Of a DNA stretch of 64,000 nt, positions 62,013-64,000 are shown in pieces (position 1 is the first letter of the stretch; each line of letters begins with the position of its first letter). The translations under genes and the position numbers were made by a program. The stretch is taken from the NCBI RefSeq assembly GCF_024436065.1, contig NZ_JANFNS010000002.1, positions 372,001 to 436,000 of the forward strand, in the 5' to 3' direction. Below the pieces are notes generated by a model that had not been told where the DNA came from, ran no database searches, and worked only from the letters and a program-made list of their open reading frames with translations. This stretch comes from Saccharibacillus sp. JS10 (GTDB lineage Bacteria; Bacillota; Bacilli; Paenibacillales; Paenibacillaceae).

Positions 62013-62933
62013 ATGAACCTCAGCAAATACCCCATCGAGCGCCGCTACATCGCCAAGCGCTCCAACACCAGACCCGGCACCCGGCTAACAACCGGGGCGC
62101 CGGCTTTTTTTGTCGCTCACGACACCGGAAATCCCAGCGCGACCGCCGAGAACCACTACCGTTACTTCAATACCTTAACCAATCGTTCCGCATCCGCGCA
62201 TACGTTTATCGACGATCGGCAAATTTTAGAGATCATCCCAACCGGAACATCGTCCGATCCCGCCGAAAAAGCTTGGCACGTCTTGTACAACGTCACCGCC
62301 GACAATGAACGCTTCGGCTACAACGCCAATGACGCCGCTTTAGGCATTGAATTATGCTACGGCGGCAATATCAACTTCCAGCAAGCTTACCAACGTTTTG
62401 TCTGGTATTTGGCTTTTTGCTGCAACAAGTGGAACAAAGACCCGCGCCTTTTTATCCCGAGCCATAAGCAGCTCGACCCGGCGCGAAAAATCGATTGCGA
62501 CAACGCCCTCAAATCCGGCGGTTTGACGCTCAAAGACTTGATCGCCGATGTCACCGCCGAACTTAACAGCATCGCCAACACCCCCGTTCCGGTTGCCGAT
62601 TTCACACCGCTTCCGGTCGATCTTGCTTTAGCGCTGATCACCGAATACGTCCGCCCTGCTTGGGCAAAAGCCCGAGTGGCAGACAAGCAGCCGGAAGCCG
62701 AACATTTTCACCGCCTTGCAGTCAATCTTCGCGCAGCAGCGAGCATCGACGATCAACTTCGCCCTTTGCCAAGCGCAATCAAGCTGCATAAATCAAATGT
62801 GCAAGAACTTGTTTTTCGCTGGCTTTCTCCGGCGTGGTATCAAGCTACAGCTGTCAAAGATACCGAAGCTGCAAAGCTCGCCCATGACCGCGCCAATGCT
62901 TTGCGGCTTGCAGCCGGGCTACCCATTTCGTAA
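62013..62933 (+). CDS. N-acetylmuramoyl-L-alanine amidase endolysin, 306 aa
   Basis: Amidase_2 (PGRP-like) catalytic domain in the first 175 residues: APAFFVAHDTGNPSATAENHYRYF (first zinc His), SASAHTFIDDRQILEIIP, and SHKQLDPARKIDC with the other zinc ligands. The C-terminal 110 residues are helical, include ITEYVRPAWAKARVADKQPEAEHFHRL, and probably bind the wall, but they are not LysM or SH3. It cuts the amide between muramic acid and the stem peptide. With the holin it completes a lysis cassette at the end of the tail operon. Codon use is GC-rich and differs from the fibre gene. Confidence 0.93.
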   Translation: MNLSKYPIERRYIAKRSNTRPGTRLTTGAPAFFVAHDTGNPSATAENHYRYFNTLTNRSASAHTFIDDRQILEIIPTGTSSDPAEKAWHVLYNVTADNERFGYNANDAALGIELCYGGNINFQQAYQRFVWYLAFCCNKWNKDPRLFIPSHKQLDPARKIDCDNALKSGGLTLKDLIADVTAELNSIANTPVPVADFTPLPVDLALALITEYVRPAWAKARVADKQPEAEHFHRLAVNLRAAASIDDQLRPLPSAIKLHKSNVQELVFRWLSPAWYQATAVKDTEAAKLAHDRANALRLAAGLPIS

Positions 62934-63033
62934 AGCATGACGGCAATATACATCTGCCCGCGATCTGAAATCATCTATAACTTTTTAAGCCGTACGTCTC
63001 AATCTCCCCGCCAGACAACCCCGCTCCTTTTAT

Positions 63034-63079
63034 AAACCTCGGTACATTTTCCAATCCCGGAAAAGTACCGAGGTTTTTT
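63034..63079 (+). terminator. Intrinsic terminator closing the tail/lysis operon
   Basis: AAACCTCGGTAC pairs with GTACCGAGGTTT with an inner TTCC/GGAA stem, followed by T6. Confidence 0.92.
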
Positions 63080-63282
63080 CGCGTTCAATATCTTCACGTT
63101 TAACAAGCTTCTCTGCACGCCTATCCCCACATATTTTCTAAACCGATTTTCGTCACATCCTCTGCTATAATGAAACTCAAAACTCTGTTCCTCTTTTATA
63201 CGGTCAAGAAAACGGGTATAATCGACTCCAACCGATTCAACAGACAGAGAGTTTAACAGATAGAGAGGGCGGCTGTAACGAT

Positions 63283-64000
63283 ATGAGTTTGATGGAAAAA
63301 AGAGAACACCGGCAACATGCCGAAGACAAGCACGAAGCTTCGCGATCTTCGTTTGAGCGAGACTATTCGAGGTTAATCCATTCCCCGACGTTCCGCCGCT
63401 TGCAGGGCAAATCGCAAGTGTTCGGCGCGGGAACCGGCGATTATTATCGCACAAGGTTAACCCACTCGCTCGAAGTTGCGCAAATTGCGCGGCAAGCTGC
63501 GAAAAATCTAGTCTTTCAACATCCCGAAATCACATTGGAGCGTGCAGATAGCCCGGGGCTTGTACTGGACCCGGAAGTCGTCGAATGTGCGTCGATCGCG
63601 CATGATTTCGGGCATCCTCCATTTGGACATAAAGGCGAAGAAGTGCTTGCTGATATTTTGGAAAAGTTGATCGAAGACCGGACGCATAAAGCACTTCGCG
63701 GCAAAAAAGAAACCGCCGAACAAAAACGTGCCAAGCGCAGTGAAATGCGTTACCGCTATGAACATTTCGAAGGCAACGCCCATAATTTTAGGTTAATGAT
63801 GTTTTTGGAGAAGCGCGAAAACTTGGATGGACTGAACTTGTCGGACGCGGTGCTGCTTGGCATTAACAAGTATCCGTTCTCCGGTCTTGAAAATAAAAAA
63901 GGCATGTACCGCAACGAATGGAATTATATTTCGAATATACGTAATGAATGGCGAATTCCGGAAAGCAAAACGACGCTCGAAGCGCAGTTGATGGATTTAT
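63283..64000 (+). CDS. dGTPase-family HD phosphohydrolase (partial, N-terminal 239 residues)
   Basis: The gene is cut by the right edge of the window. [45 protein letters not shown] holds the first metal His, [20 protein letters not shown] the HD pair, and [38 protein letters not shown] the substrate pocket region of deoxyguanosinetriphosphate triphosphohydrolase-like proteins. It would hydrolyse dNTPs to nucleoside and triphosphate, controlling dNTP pools. ATG 63283 is chosen because the following residues match the family start; ATG 63292 is an alternative. It is separated from the tail operon by a terminator and looks like host sequence. Confidence 0.92.
   Translation, partial: MSLMEKREHRQHAEDKHEASRSSFERDYSRLIHSPTFRRLQGKSQVFGAGTGDYYRTRLTHSLEVAQIARQAAKNLVFQHPEITLERADSPGLVLDPEVVECASIAHDFGHPPFGHKGEEVLADILEKLIEDRTHKALRGKKETAEQKRAKRSEMRYRYEHFEGNAHNFRLMMFLEKRENLDGLNLSDAVLLGINKYPFSGLENKKGMYRNEWNYISNIRNEWRIPESKTTLEAQLMDL

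Noticed and set aside
45000-63000. Integrase and attachment sites for a complete prophage
   Set aside because: No recombinase gene and no flanking direct repeats were recognised; the locus appears fixed in the chromosome.

Overview
The window looks like chromosome from a Gram-positive member of the Bacillales, most likely Paenibacillaceae (Paenibacillus/Saccharibacillus-like). This rests on strong GGAGG ribosome binding sites, intrinsic terminators, a DivIVA/GpsB-type protein, LicT/RAT antitermination, PBSX-type tail genes, a preQ1-I riboswitch and two ECF sigma/anti-sigma pairs. The genus is an inference from overall gene style, not from a marker gene. No rRNA, tRNA, transposase, integrase or CRISPR array was seen.

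Layout. 1-4.2 kb: the start of a minus-strand gene that runs off the left edge, a cupin (DUF985) gene, a small unknown and a large hybrid histidine kinase. 4.6-9.5 kb (minus): an acetyltransferase, a 44-codon leader ORF containing a terminator-like hairpin, and a heterodimeric BmrCD-like multidrug ABC exporter. 9.7-14.7 kb (plus): M29 aminopeptidase, DivIVA-like protein, thioredoxin, ECF sigma factor with DUF4179 anti-sigma, and a small membrane protein. 15-16.2 kb (minus): Fsr-like MFS exporter. 16.4-21.1 kb: a beta-glucoside operon (licT, PTS EIIBCA, GH1 phospho-beta-glucosidase) with two RAT antiterminator/terminator switches. 21.3-24.4 kb (minus): rhodanese and queC-queD-queE-queF for preQ1 synthesis behind a preQ1-I riboswitch. 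24.7-26.7 kb: YdjM-like membrane protein and an MFS transporter.

26.7-40.9 kb is a 14-kb co-directional tellurite/Ter stress cluster: VWA (TerF-like), TerB, three TerD proteins, a TerD/proline-linker/TerA fusion, TerC, then the overlapping module HpcH-like aldolase, PRTase-TRSP, StiP, HAD, ATP-grasp (the set predicted in the literature to make a nucleoside-like metabolite), then XpaC-like, TelA and a small partner. An AIM24 protein and a coiled-coil membrane protein follow on the other strand. 42.4-44.9 kb: a 51-aa ORF and a secreted protein with eight Big_2 (Ig-like) repeats.

45-63 kb is a PBSX-related region. A divergent Xre repressor/ImmA protease pair and an ArpU-type activator lie at 45.1-46.8 kb. 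They are separated by host-type genes (second ECF sigma/anti-sigma pair, rpmE2, small membrane protein) from a complete contractile-tail module at 49.5-62.9 kb: tail terminator, sheath, tube, chaperone, tape measure, LysM/hub/baseplate, fibre, holin and amidase. No capsid, portal, terminase, replication or integration gene is present, so this is best read as an R-type tailocin locus released by its own holin and amidase. The window ends inside a dGTPase-family HD gene.

Features that the ordinary gene list does not explain include a family of three asymmetric palindromic elements (4.3, 14.8 and 21.2 kb), each sitting at a convergent gene junction beside a terminator; hairpin attenuators after the sheath and tube genes; an apparent ATT start on a fused two-domain tail terminator gene; and an ECF-type promoter in front of the terD array.
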